From Heliopora coerulea (Eukaryota; Cnidaria; Anthozoa; Scleralcyonacea; Helioporidae): DNA of 64,000 nt. How positions within the stretch are numbered: position 1 is the stretch's first letter; the number at the start of each line of letters is the position of its first letter. Of the stretch, positions 21,312 through 33,090 are shown piece after piece. The stretch covers positions 210,194-274,193 of the forward strand of contig JASJOG010000338.1 of the NCBI GenBank assembly GCA_030142905.1, written 5' to 3'. The notes beneath the pieces are model-generated. The model was not told the DNA's origin, searched no databases, and saw nothing but the letters and a program-made list of their open reading frames with translations. Both the position numbers and the translations under genes were made by a program.

Positions 21312-22634
21312 CAGAATACTCAGTGGTTCCCGTAATTTCATGCATTTGTTCTAGATTATTCTTCCACGTAGTAACTAGAGCTCCTTTCACCACTCATCTC
21401 ATGATCAACTGGAGCTTTCAAATCGAAAATCTTGCAACTACGTAGATGTCGAAATGGTCAAACCAACTACTGGTCAGCACTCACCCCAGTTCGTAGGAAG
21501 GTCTGGCGAGTACCTATCGTCTGCAAACTGGCTAAGTATGCATGCTCTTCCCACAGCAACGTCTCCAACGAGTGATACTTTGAACAAGAAATCATATTTG
21601 CTAAAATCATGTGTATTCTCCGCCATATATACTGCGTTCTGGGTTCGGGTATCGTCATCGGTTCACTGAAAAGAACCGTGGAAGCGCTTCAGTGGAAGTG
21701 TTTCCCCCCCCCCCCCCCCCAATTCCTAGTAATATCATCCCGGTTGGACGAAATCCCTAGAAATTTCCCCTCGTATTTATACATCTCTTTTGGGAATTTT
21801 GATCCCCTTTTCTCCTCGACTCCGCTCGCAAGAAATGGTGTGTATTCAGTTCCAAATGTTCGTCAAAGAACCTTTTTCATATAAGCCAACGATAAACAGC
21901 CATTATTTGAGGCTCGGGGAAATGCATGCCATTTATTTTCCGTACATCTTGCGCTCTCTTTCGGTGAATCGACAATTGTTAAAATGCCGACCTCGTGACT
22001 GGGCTTTTTGTATATTTATAATCTTAAAGATACTCTGATGAAAATTGCTTAATATGGTCTTTAGGTAAAGTTCCATTTTGACGCCTATTTGAAAACTTGA
22101 CTGGAAAAAAAAATCTGGTAACAACTAAGCGCAATTGACGTCACCCAGAGACACACAAAAACATCAAAGTCTGATCGTCAAGTTTGCCGTGAAATAAGCG
22201 AAAATAACTTAAAATATCCAATCTCTATTCCAAAATCGACAACGGGTAAAGAAGTTAAAAATTTATTTTTATTTAGTACGGCTGTATTAAATTATTCCCT
22301 AACGTTCCACTGCAAGGTACAAACTTCATCGAAAAAAAGTCGGGAGAGCGCAACGGCAGCTGAGTATTTCACGCGTTCTAAATAAGCAGTCCACAAACAT
22401 ATTTTACGTTAAAACTTAAGCTCACATTTCTTTTCCCTGAGTTCGGTTCTCTGATTCATGAGCTTTGTTTGGTCCGCTAATCCATGTATGCACTTTGTCC
22501 GTAAGTCAGAATCGACGCATATTCGCTACAGACAGTGAAGTGATATAATTTCTTTATTTCAGGTTGCGGTTGACAAATATAGCTCGTAGTAGACATTATT
22601 TTTTAGTTTTGTTCATTCACTTGGAGGCTGATTA
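21312..22634. other. noncoding stretch
   Basis: No gene recognised. A C-run (about 16 C) lies at 21704-21720. Short open frames here lack family similarity. Confidence 0.3.
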
Positions 22635-22965
22635 CATAGAGATTTTCAGCTCGGGTTGAAATTCCTGCCGGGTTAACCGGGCTGAAATTTCATCCCGGCC
22701 TTCTGATAAAGGACTTGAAAACCAGACGTCGCGATTACAAGATAGTTCCAGCCCGGTTTGAGCTACCCGGGCTGAAAAACCCCGTATAATTGCACGAAAA
22801 AATTTCAGCTTGAGCTGAAGAGGTGATTGACAGGCGTGAGAAGATGAAAAGGTTACCGACAGATTCCTGCCTGAGTTCACTTCCGATTTCGGTTTCAGTC
22901 CGGGCTGAAATAGTTCATATAATAGGAACTTTTTTCCAACCGAGTCTTCCGGGCTGAAATTTTCC
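22635..22965. repeat. unclassified repeat rich in cgggctgaaa motifs
   Basis: The motif cgggctgaaa or its complement-like variants recurs at about 22678, 22769, 22901 and 22949, with ttaaccggg and agcccggt variants between. This resembles the subterminal repeats of a non-autonomous DNA transposon, but no clear ends were found. Confidence 0.4.
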
Positions 22966-24734
22966 CTTATTATCAGCCCCTTAATCTGAACTGCTTATGG
23001 TCACAAATGGTTTATGCTTATAGTCGGAGATGTTACCTAACAATATGTCAGAATAAAAGATATACATCATGGATAACATACAGTTGCAGAATATTTCTCT
23101 CTAATGTAATGATGTACCTTCCGTTCACCCTCTGTTATCTCGAACTCCCGCTATCTCCAGCTATTTTCCGTTTTCCAAGAGAGTTCGAGATAGCGGGAGA
23201 GACTACTGGGTTGTGGCCGTTTTTATTCCCTACAAAACTTTTTTTCCAAACAAAATTTTTTCCAACTATGACTTTTTTTTTTGGCAGTAATTTCATCAAA
23301 CACACTTGCTAGCATTTAACGAAATTATGAAAATGGAATTGAGATCATTCACACGAATGAGTTTTCAAGTTTCAGACTTGATCCTTGAGTAGCTTTTTAA
23401 AGCGTTTTTACTTTGGAAACATTTTCAAAATGTCGCGTTTTCACGAAAAGCGATGAAGTCAGCGTGAGAACCAGGCACGCAAACGCAACAAAATGCTTTC
23501 GTATTCGATTGAAAACATGTCAATGTGGACGACGCCTGAAGCGCACAGAAGGATAACCTGCCATATACGATGGCTCAGGGATGATTCATTAATTATGGGA
23601 GACATTATGTGGCAGACAAACATTCATCAGCACCTATGATAAAGATACTAAAAAGTGTGTTAAAATGTCGAGTCAAAACTGGCTCATTAGTTTGCCGGTG
23701 AAAGCTTACGAGCACGAGAAATGTCTAAACTTCGTCGAATATTTAACCTGTCTGGATGCAGTGAAAACTTTTTAAGGAACAATAAATCAGAAATACTTGA
23801 TAACTTATATTTTTTTTCTGGAGGCAGTTCAACTACTGGCAAACTCCATGCTCATGTGCCATACTTATGCAGTGGTTTCTTCCTGGTTTCTTCTCGGCGA
23901 CTTTTTTTTCACAGTTGACGACGACGGTGAGACGTCGATGTCCCGTGAACGACGGTTTTGTCGAGGTGGCCGACCACCAGCACGTGACCTGAAAACAAAT
24001 CCAAAGCTGAAATTTTATACCTCATAGCCAGATCAGAACGCTCGCTAGGAGGACAAGAACGGTCTGTGCCGATTACAAAAGATGTTTGGGAGATGGTTTC
24101 ACGCTGTTGATGAGGACACCTTGGTTTAAAAGATGTGAACACTCTTCACACTTTAGCATGGAATCTCTTATACCACAGTTACTTTCACGACACTAGCGGC
24201 CATATCTTTCATCTACGGCTAGATTTGGATAAATTGTTTGAATAGATACGGATAGATTTAGATTTACATAGAAGAATAAAACTAGACATGGCTGATTTTC
24301 CCTACTTATCAAAGTCAACCCGAGTGTCCCCGCTCCTACTTCAGAGATGGCCGCAGGTACAATGACTCCTTCAATTCCCGGGCTGGTATCGATCACACAT
24401 GGGAAACATTTTCATGTAGAATGGTCAAATCGTATAATAAAGCCAGTTTATACATTATATATTATATTATTTTCTGTATTATCAATAATACTATCTTCTC
24501 TTCTATTTTAAATTCCACAAAGGTTACTGCACTATTCCTAACGACGATTACGTAAAGCCTTGAAATATCATTAAATCAACAAGTAGCTTTTAGCTCCCTT
24601 AAAACACTTTCTTACTTGGAGGGAATTTACTACATATCACTCCATAAATCGTGCTAGGTTAATTGCGAACGATTTACTAAGAAAGATTAGTTTTAGGACA
24701 GATTCCAAACCGTTTCCAAGTGTTAATTTTCCCT
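22966..24734. other. noncoding stretch 3' of AHI1
   Basis: This contains a short inverted motif at 23130-23200 (ctcgaactcccgctatctc and gttcgagatagcgggag). No exon was recognised. The AHI1 3' UTR should start just below 24735; no convincing polyadenylation site was fixed. Confidence 0.35.
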
Positions 24735-24866
24735 CTATTCTTGAGGTTGATGCACGTTGCCTTTCACGGTTAACGAGTACCTTTTGGTGAATGTAGTATC
24801 ACCATCGCTGTCTTCTGGAGCAGACAAAACTTTCACCTCTCCTTCAGACGTTCGAACAGCCATGTA
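24735..24866 (-). CDS. AHI1: AHI1 last exon
   Basis: Acceptor tttttag precedes TACATGGCT. The exon is read in phase 0 as [20 protein letters not shown] and onward to HQPQE and a TAG stop at 24735-24737. The two other frames stop within about ten codons. Confidence 0.75.
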   Translation of the reverse strand, partial: YMAVRTSEGEVKVLSAPEDSDGDTTFTKRYSLTVKGNVHQPQE

Positions 24867-27800
24867 CTAAAAATTGTGAGGAACAATGGTGAGTGAGGGT
24901 AGTATTGTCTCAACTTTAATCCAAGACTCTGCATATTTTGGAACTATGTGTATTGAATAAAGCCAACCCTGGAAGGCGATTTAACTCGGGTTCTCGGTAA
25001 TTAACTCTTACATAATAGCACAGCATAGCGTAACATAACGTAACATGACATAACATAACATAGCATGATTGCATAGTATAGCATAGCATAGCATAGCATA
25101 GCATAGCATAGCATAGCATAGCATAGCATAGCGCAGCATAGCCTAGCATGGCATGGCATGGCATGGCATGGCATGGCATCGCATGGCATGGCATAGCGTA
25201 GCATAGCATGGTATTAACATGACATGACACGGCATGGCACGGCATAACGTAACGTAACGTAACGTAACTTGACATAACATACAACGTAAGACATCATAAT
25301 ATCTTAATGTAACCAAGGTTAGTGAAAATGCTGTTGGCCGTCAAATTCCGCAGTTTTACAACTCATTTAGTAGAGAAGTATGCTCCAGAATACCGTATCC
25401 GAAAACCTTTAGGTGTACACCGGAAACAGCTTGACGCAACTTGAGCCTTACACGAGTAAATGAAGTTTACTGGCAGTGTAAACAGTTACTGGCACGTGAT
25501 TGGGGTGACCACCCTCAAGTAATTCTACACGGTCGAAATCAACCAGACAACTCAAATCAACCATTTGGTCAGAATAAAGCTAACTGCATTACATATGATT
25601 AGGCTGAGGCGGTTTTGTAAAAAAACCGAAACCGAAAACCGTCGCGTAATAACCGAAATAACCGACATAACCGAGTCTTTTGATCAATTAAATTGCGACA
25701 AAAATAAACAACTTGGCTTGTGTATTATATTAATTATATTTGTAAAAAATTGATTGTATGCTAGTTATGTACAACAATATTACGTCTAAATGGCAAATGC
25801 TCAAACTGTCTTGGTTTATAAGTTCTCAGCTAAGAAAACAAGCATGTCAACCTTCTCAGGTTTTAGCTGTGCTCGTGCGGGAGTGATGACAAGTCCTGCT
25901 TTACTAAATAGTCGTTCCGACGGAGAGCTGGAAGCTTGAATGGCCAGATATCTTTTGGCAAGCTGACTTAGTAGCGGAAAATCAGGTTCGTTTCGTTTCC
26001 ACCACTTTAGAGGATCTTCATCGCCATCAATAACCGAATATTTCAGGTACTGTTTGAAGAAGAGCTGGTCTTGCGCTTTTTCATATTGATGGTGGCGTAT
26101 TGCTGTGCATGTCTTTTCTGAAGATGCCTCAGTAGGTTCGATGTGTTGCTCCCCTTGTTTTTGATGGTTTGCAAACAAACTTGACAGACAGCGCTGTCCT
26201 TTGCTTCTTCCATGTTTTTGAAAAACTTCCATACTTCACTTCTTCCCGACATCGCAAAATAGGCAAATATAAACGCAGAGAGTTAAACGCACTGTAGGAA
26301 TTGAATAACGAGCAAACGTGCGCTTGGTGCAAAACACGTGTTGACAACAAGAATAAATTAAAGATATAAACACAATCTTATTGGTTGACGCCGTTGCGGC
26401 CGACTAGTTACGCGATGAGTCACACACTTTAATAGTCTTTTGTCTGCACGTCTTTGCAGACGTCCGCCCTCATCTTAGCCAATCAAATATTTGAATTGCA
26501 AGTTTGTTTGACCCGGTTATCAAGTTTAGTCAACCAAGCAATCGCAGCGCTATTCTCGCACTGTTTTCTTTTCAAATTTTGAATCGGTTTTTCGGTTATT
26601 TCGGTTATTTCGGTTATTTCGGTTATTTCGGTTAGTCGGTTATCTGATATTAAGGAGACTCGTGAAATCGATCTGTTAAAAAAACCGATTCTTGTCGGTT
26701 AACCGGTTAACCGCCTCAGCCTACATATGATATGGCAACAGCATAGTACAGTTTAGTATCACATAGCGTAGCATAGTTTGGTATAACTTAGCATAGGAAA
26801 GCTTAACGTGACAAGGCAGTTTACAGTTTTGTGCCCTTTCAATGTGCAAATGACATTACAAACCTCAGAGGCAATACTTGCCTGTTTCTTTTCATTGTGC
26901 CTGTCGTATATTTCTGACTTTTTCTTTTTCTTTGACTCCTCGTCTTCAAAAGAAAAAAGCAAGGGACAAAAAGTCGAGGGACAAAAAGTTCGGAGATTTT
27001 TATGACAGTGAAAGCTATATCATTTCAACTGAACAAAAATCTTGGTATGTGCAATATTTTGAAGATGAGCGAAAAGAAAGCAATTAGTGAAGTTGATGAG
27101 TCAATGGGTCATATAGTGCGTTAAGATATTTTAATGGTGCTTATATCATAGTTGGCTTAGTTTCTTTTGTTTTCCAGAGGTTTACAACTAACTTATCAAC
27201 CTCATAAAGATATTCGTGAACATTCTACCGCAACTTCCCCATTTCGATACATTTGTCGGGCAAGTTAAACACTTCTTTCGAAACTTCACCAACGATGATA
27301 TAAGTCGGTTATATACCTTGACCTCAGTGTTTAAAGGATGTATTAATCTTCGGGCTTCGCCCTCAGGCTTATATATCGCTTAAACACCTTGGTCACGGTA
27401 TATAACCTTTACTTAAATTGAAAACAATTATAAAATGTCTTTACGACTGCCTATATCACTAAAAATGACTGTTCTCCATTCGACTGTATTTCTTTGAATG
27501 GTAAAAAAACTTAGTAGGATACAAATTTTTTGACCTCACCTTTCGAAAGATCCATCACTTTGCTATCTACATTTAAAATTTCTAAAAATCGTAAAACCTA
27601 AATTTTTGGTTATTTTTTATAAATTTCCATTCAAATATCTCTAAAAAGGGTGCTTGTTCTAGGGTTAAAGCACAGGTCAGTAATACTGCAGCACATTTAA
27701 CATGAACCTGGAAGATGTGAAGTTATACTTACCCACGTGAACAGTGTATGACGATGGGAAGTATCCTTGTCTACCATCCGCCTTTTCACCCACCATCCAG

Positions 27801-30800
27801 TTCTCATCTTCCTGGCGAAGAACAGTGATGAGGTCATCGACTAGGAGGGTCAGCTCATCCGCACTGCGTGCTTCGAAAGGATATATTGCTTTGACCTAGC
27901 AATATTGAAGAAGAACCACTAAAAGCTATCCCTCAAATAGTTACTGACAAACAAACACATGTATACATAAGCAGTCAAAAAAACAAATTACCAACCAAAG
28001 AACCAAGGAATAAAGGAAGAAGCGGCATACGGGAGAACAGGAGGGAAAGAAATGGTAGGAAGGGAAGGTGGTGAAAAAGGAAAAGATGGACTGAAGTCGG
28101 GAAGGAAGGAAAAAAGTTATCAAGTTTCGAAAGAATAAAGTGATTGGCGGAAAGGAAAGGATGGAAGGAAAGGAAGGAAGGAAGGAAGGAAGGAAGGAAG
28201 GAAGGAAGGAAAGAGGGAAGAAAGGAAAGGAAGAAAGGAAGGGAAGGAAGGAAGGAAGGAAAGAGGGAAGAAAGGAAAGGAAGAAAGGAAGGGAAGGAAG
28301 GAAGGAAGGAAGGAAAGAGGGAAGAAAGGAAAGGAAGAAAGGAAGGGAAGGAAGGAAGGAAGGAAAGAGGGAAGAAAGGAAAGGAAGAAAGGAAGGGAAG
28401 GAAGGAAGGAAGGGAAGGTAGGAAGGAAAGAAGGAAGGAAGGAAGGAAGGAAGGGAAGGAAGGAAAGGAAGGGAAGGAAGGAAAGGAAGGAAAGGAAGGG
28501 AAGGAAGGAGAGGAAGGAAGGATGGAAGGAAGGGAAGGGAAGGAGGGAAAGGAAAGGAAGAAAGGAAAGGAAGAAAGGAAGGGAAGGAAGGAGAGGAAAG
28601 AGAGGAAGGAAAGGAAGGAAGGGAAGGAAGGAAGGGAAGGAAGGAAGGGAGGGAAGGAAGGGAAGGAAGGAAAGGAAGAAAGGAGGGGAAGGAAGGAGAG
28701 GAAGTAAAGGAAGGAAGGGAAGGAAGAAAGGAAGGGAAGGAAGGAAAGAAGGAAGGAAGGAAGGGAAGGAAGAAGGGAGGGAAGGAAGGAAGGGAGGGAA
28801 GGAAGGGAAGGAAGAAAGGAAGGGAAGGAAGGAAGGAAAGAAGAAAGGAAGGGAAGGAAGGGAGGGAAGGAAGGGAAGAAAGGAGGGGAAGGAAGGAGGG
28901 GAAGGAAGGAGAGAAAGGAGGGGAAGGAAGGAGGGGAAGGAAGGAGAGAAAGGAAAGGAAGGAAGGAAGGAAGAAACGAAGGAAGGAAGAAACGAAGGAA
29001 GGAAGAAACGAAGGAAGGAAGAAACGAAGGAAGGAAGAAACGAAGGAAGGAAGAAACGAAGGAAGGAAGAAACGAAGGAAGGAAGAAACGAAGGAAGGAA
29101 GAAACGAAGGAAGGAAGAAACGAAGGAAGGAAGAAACGAAGGAAGGAAGAAACGAAGGAAGGAAGAAACGAAGGAAGGAAGAAACGAAGGAAGGAAGAAA
29201 CGAAGGAAGGAAGAAAGGAAAGGAAGAAAGGAAGGGAAGGAAGGAGAAGAAGGAAAGGAAGGAAGGAAGAAAGGAAGGGAAGGAAGAAAGGAAGGGGCGG
29301 AAGGAAGGAAGGGAAGGGAGGAAAGAAAGAAAGAAAGAAAGGAAGGAAAGGAAGGAAAGAAGGAAAGAAGGAAAGGAAGGAAAGGAAGGAAGGAAGGAAA
29401 GGAAGAAAGGAAGGAAAGGAAGGAAAGGAAGGAAGGAAGGAAAGGAAGGAAGGAAAGGAAGAAAGGAAGGGAAGGAAGGGGAGGAAGGAAGCAAAGGAAG
29501 AAAGGAAGGGAAGGAAGGAAAGGAAGGAAGGAAGTGAATAAACATATCAAGTGAATAAACATATCAAAGCAACGAGTAAACGAACAAATCAACTGAATAA
29601 GACTCACCAAAAACGCTCTATCCACGCCAGCATTTCGTGAGCTTGGTCTAGAAACCGTCGACTGTCCTAAGATTGCGACGTGAAATATTTTTAGAACAAG
29701 TGAAACTACATAAAAGTCCTGCTTGTTTTAAGAGTATATTTTGGAAGGTCCCAAAAGCTGATATTTGCATGAACGAGAATAACATTTTGACGAGGTCTCC
29801 ATCTACGCATTTAAAGCATATTTAACTACCATCTCCCTGTTAGAACGTACCCCAGGGAGCCACCTGAAGTCGTAGAAAATCTGTGTCCTAATTTGAATTC
29901 GCTGAAACTTGCTTGAACCAGTTCACGTCGATACAAGTCAGTGGCGTACCTACTGCATAGGTCTGGAAGCCAGGGCCTGATTTTTTTTTTTTTTTTACAA
30001 AGAAATAAAATAGAGCAAAACTGGTATGAACAGGAGGAAACGAAAAGTCGAAAGTTACCTGAACCTTAAAATTGCTTTTAGGACAATGCGATGCAATGCT
30101 AAGCTTGGCTCACTTCAGTCACAGCAAAATCAAATCCAACGGTTTCCACCGGAGTAATGAATCCAATAACTCCTATTTTTCAAAAATTACCGGGGGGTAT
30201 GTTCCCACGGTCGATTCCGGGAGGTCGGCCTTTCGTTGCTCTTGTTCGGTCTCCCAGGCCTAAAAATACCCTGACATCTGGGTAGGCCACTGCAAGTTGA
30301 CGTAAATTTGTGGTCAAAGGAGACGCATGTTGAAACTTAGGAAGTAACGAAGGAAGGAAAGAAGGAAGGAGGCTCGGCCAGAGCTTCAAAACCAAAACTA
30401 GTCATCTGCTGGACCAGGCAATAACGGTTAGCCTGGGGTAGACCGTTTAGCGCAAAAGACAGCCAAAATGTTGGCGTGCCCTTACCCGGAAACTGAGGGT
30501 GGCTGTTTTGAGGACTGAAGGGTGCTGTTCCGTTGTATTCTGCATTTGGTAAAGTTGAGAAGTCGGATCCCCATGTTGAAAACGATACCATTCCACGTTG
30601 AAATGTTTCGGAGGGATGAACGTTCGAGCTTGATGTACGTCGGTCGGGTGAAAAGGTCCTTGAGCCTCCCAAACTGATCCGAAGGTCAGTACTTGTGGAT
30701 GAAGCTTCCTGTAACAACAGAAATACTTGCAGTTATTTAAGACCTCACTAGAGAAAGGGAATAGTCACAATAAATACTCAATACAACAATAGAACTAACC

Positions 30801-33044
30801 ACTGCAAACGTAATTATGTGTTTTGAGTCCTCTTCAACGGCGAACTCCAGTCCAAAAATCAATTGCTATCAATTGAAAAGCCGGTGACCCTAACGTCTAG
30901 AATTGCTGAACGTTCTACGATATGTTCAGATCAAGTGTACTTGAAAAATAAAGATTTATAGTTGTATTTTTTCCTTGTTGTGACTTTAAGCAGGCAAGTA
31001 TAAGTCCATTGTTTGCTCGATGCCTCTAGGTCGACATTTTTAGTTTGGCGAGAATTTGCAATATAAGCTCGACAATTACGGTGGACGAATAGCATTTTAA
31101 ATAACGTGAACGAATACTTTGTATTTAAGGGGCGTCGTTTGCCTTTGACAAACCAACATTTCTGGAAAAATAACATTGCAAACCCGACTGTAAATCGCTG
31201 TAAATCCAAATATATTGGCAGCAAAGTGAGAACTGAAAGAGTTCGCCATGTTTCCTCGTTTCAATAGCTTACCCAAATAAAACCAACTTAATTTTTGTAT
31301 CAAACACACCTTAACTAGAGGTTTCCTTATGACGGAGGTGTAAAAATACCTAGTTTCATACCTCAACCAGTCATTCGATTAAGTAATACATCCTTTGCTG
31401 TTCATTACCAGAAAATATACCATCAATAACGCCCACTTAAAACTCATTAACGCAAAAATACATTCATTTTATTCAATCAACATTCACTTGCGTAGATACT
31501 CAACCATTTGGATTGAAGGGCATCGTACAGTACGAACAGACAACCATGAACACCATTCTACCATACATCAGGGAGAATAAAATTTCAATTAAGCAAGATA
31601 TTTCTCTTGCGTAACTGAAGTTTTATTATCTCTAATGTATAACATTTTCACATCTTGAGAAAGGCGTCAGTCCCTGGAGTGAAAATTGCTGTTACTTAAG
31701 ATTTAACTCAACCCGACAATACAGTGATTTTAGGCGAACGAAGCGTTTTAGGAGTCAAGAAACAGGCCACAAGTATCAAGCACGGTGGTCAATAAACTGT
31801 GGTTTCTTAAAATGCTGAAATTTAAAGGACGTCGTCGTGTTTCTTAAGGTCCCAAGTTACTTGACAAAGACAAGACGAAAGAATTCATTTGAACCCATTT
31901 CTAAATTGTAAACATTGAAATAGTAAATGTTAAAGTAAGCGGCGCCTGGCTACCCGTAATAACCATTTGGGCTAGAAAAACCGGGCAGCCAATGTCCTTG
32001 AAGCCAGGCAGCTTGAAAATCTTTTGAATCATGGGGAAGGACCGGAATGAACTACTGTACTTAGCTTGTAATTCCAACCACTGTTCTTACCAATACAGAG
32101 TCCAATTTCTTCTTAATTTTGTTAAGTAGCAGGGTCTCGGAAGCCACATCGGCCATGGTGCTGCGCTCCTTGCTTTGTGTGCTGTAGTTTAACATATCGT
32201 TCGAGCTCTGACCAAATGTTCGTGATGCTAAAGGAGGAGATCTGGGAGGGCTAACACGAGTAAAAGTGGTCTCCTCTTTAGCACCTAAAAATACACACAC
32301 ACACTAAAAATTCGCTAATGCTACGGTGGCGCGATCACTCTAGAGGGCTGATCATCTGCAGCGAGGCAGCTCGGGTAACTAGGCTGACATTTTCTGTGCA
32401 ATTATATGAAAAAATAATCTCGGTTAACCGGGGTGGAGCTCTCCTTCCTCATTTAGGGCGCGTGCGCCGTGAAGTTGTAGCCAGGCTAGTCTGGTTCGGA
32501 GTGATCATACGGGAAAAAGTCAGCCCGGTGAAGCCGTATCTCGGTCGATGCCAGCCGGGATCTCGGCAAAGTGGGTTGGTTCGCTAACGAAATGATTGCA
32601 GAAACGTTTTACAGATCACCGCGCATTAACTGTGCTGCAACGTACGAAATGTATAATGACGTTTTTGTCTCTATTTCAGAATCATCCTCAGTGTAACATG
32701 AACAGAGTATTTCATCAATTGACCAATTCGTGTCAATTCATGAAATACTTTTGTCCATTACACCTTTCTTTGGAGACCTCGGGTTTTTCTATAAGGACCT
32801 CTCAGCCTGTGAGTAGCATATCATATACACATTCGCCTTACTATGATGTTGAACAAAAAATCGACATTTAAAAGTGATGAACTGCCGATGTTTGTTGGTA
32901 TGTGTATCAGTTTTATATACCTATATTTATTTTTCCATTTCCATTTCTATTTCTATCTCTATTTTATTTATATTTATATATCTATTTATATCTATACATA
33001 GATCTATATCTATGTCTATGTCAACGTTTATTTATATCTATGTC

Positions 33045-33090
<46 letters not shown>

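Larger units (their letters stand above)
25600..26723 (-). mobile_element. hAT element, internally deleted, with 8 bp duplication
   Basis: The ends are a 15 bp inverted repeat, TAGGCTGAGGCGGTT. The flanks are catatgat at 25592-25599 and again at 26724-26731, an exact 8 bp target duplication as expected for hAT. Subterminal cggttatttcggttattt repeats mark the right end and accgaaataaccga the left. Inside, a BED zinc finger is joined to the transposase C-terminus with the catalytic core missing. Confidence 0.93.

Noticed and set aside
24916..25284. 122-codon frame rich in CYAM and CHAM
   Set aside because: It is the GCATA/GCATG microsatellite read in one frame.
25010..26800. CRISPR-like or phage-like array
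   Set aside because: The repeats are contiguous 5-base units without spacers, interrupted by a hAT element.
27941..29625. Open frames of about 500 codons (FLPSF..., KEGRKEGRK...) on both strands
   Set aside because: They run through the GGAA tract; any frame stays open there. No start context, domain or splice support.
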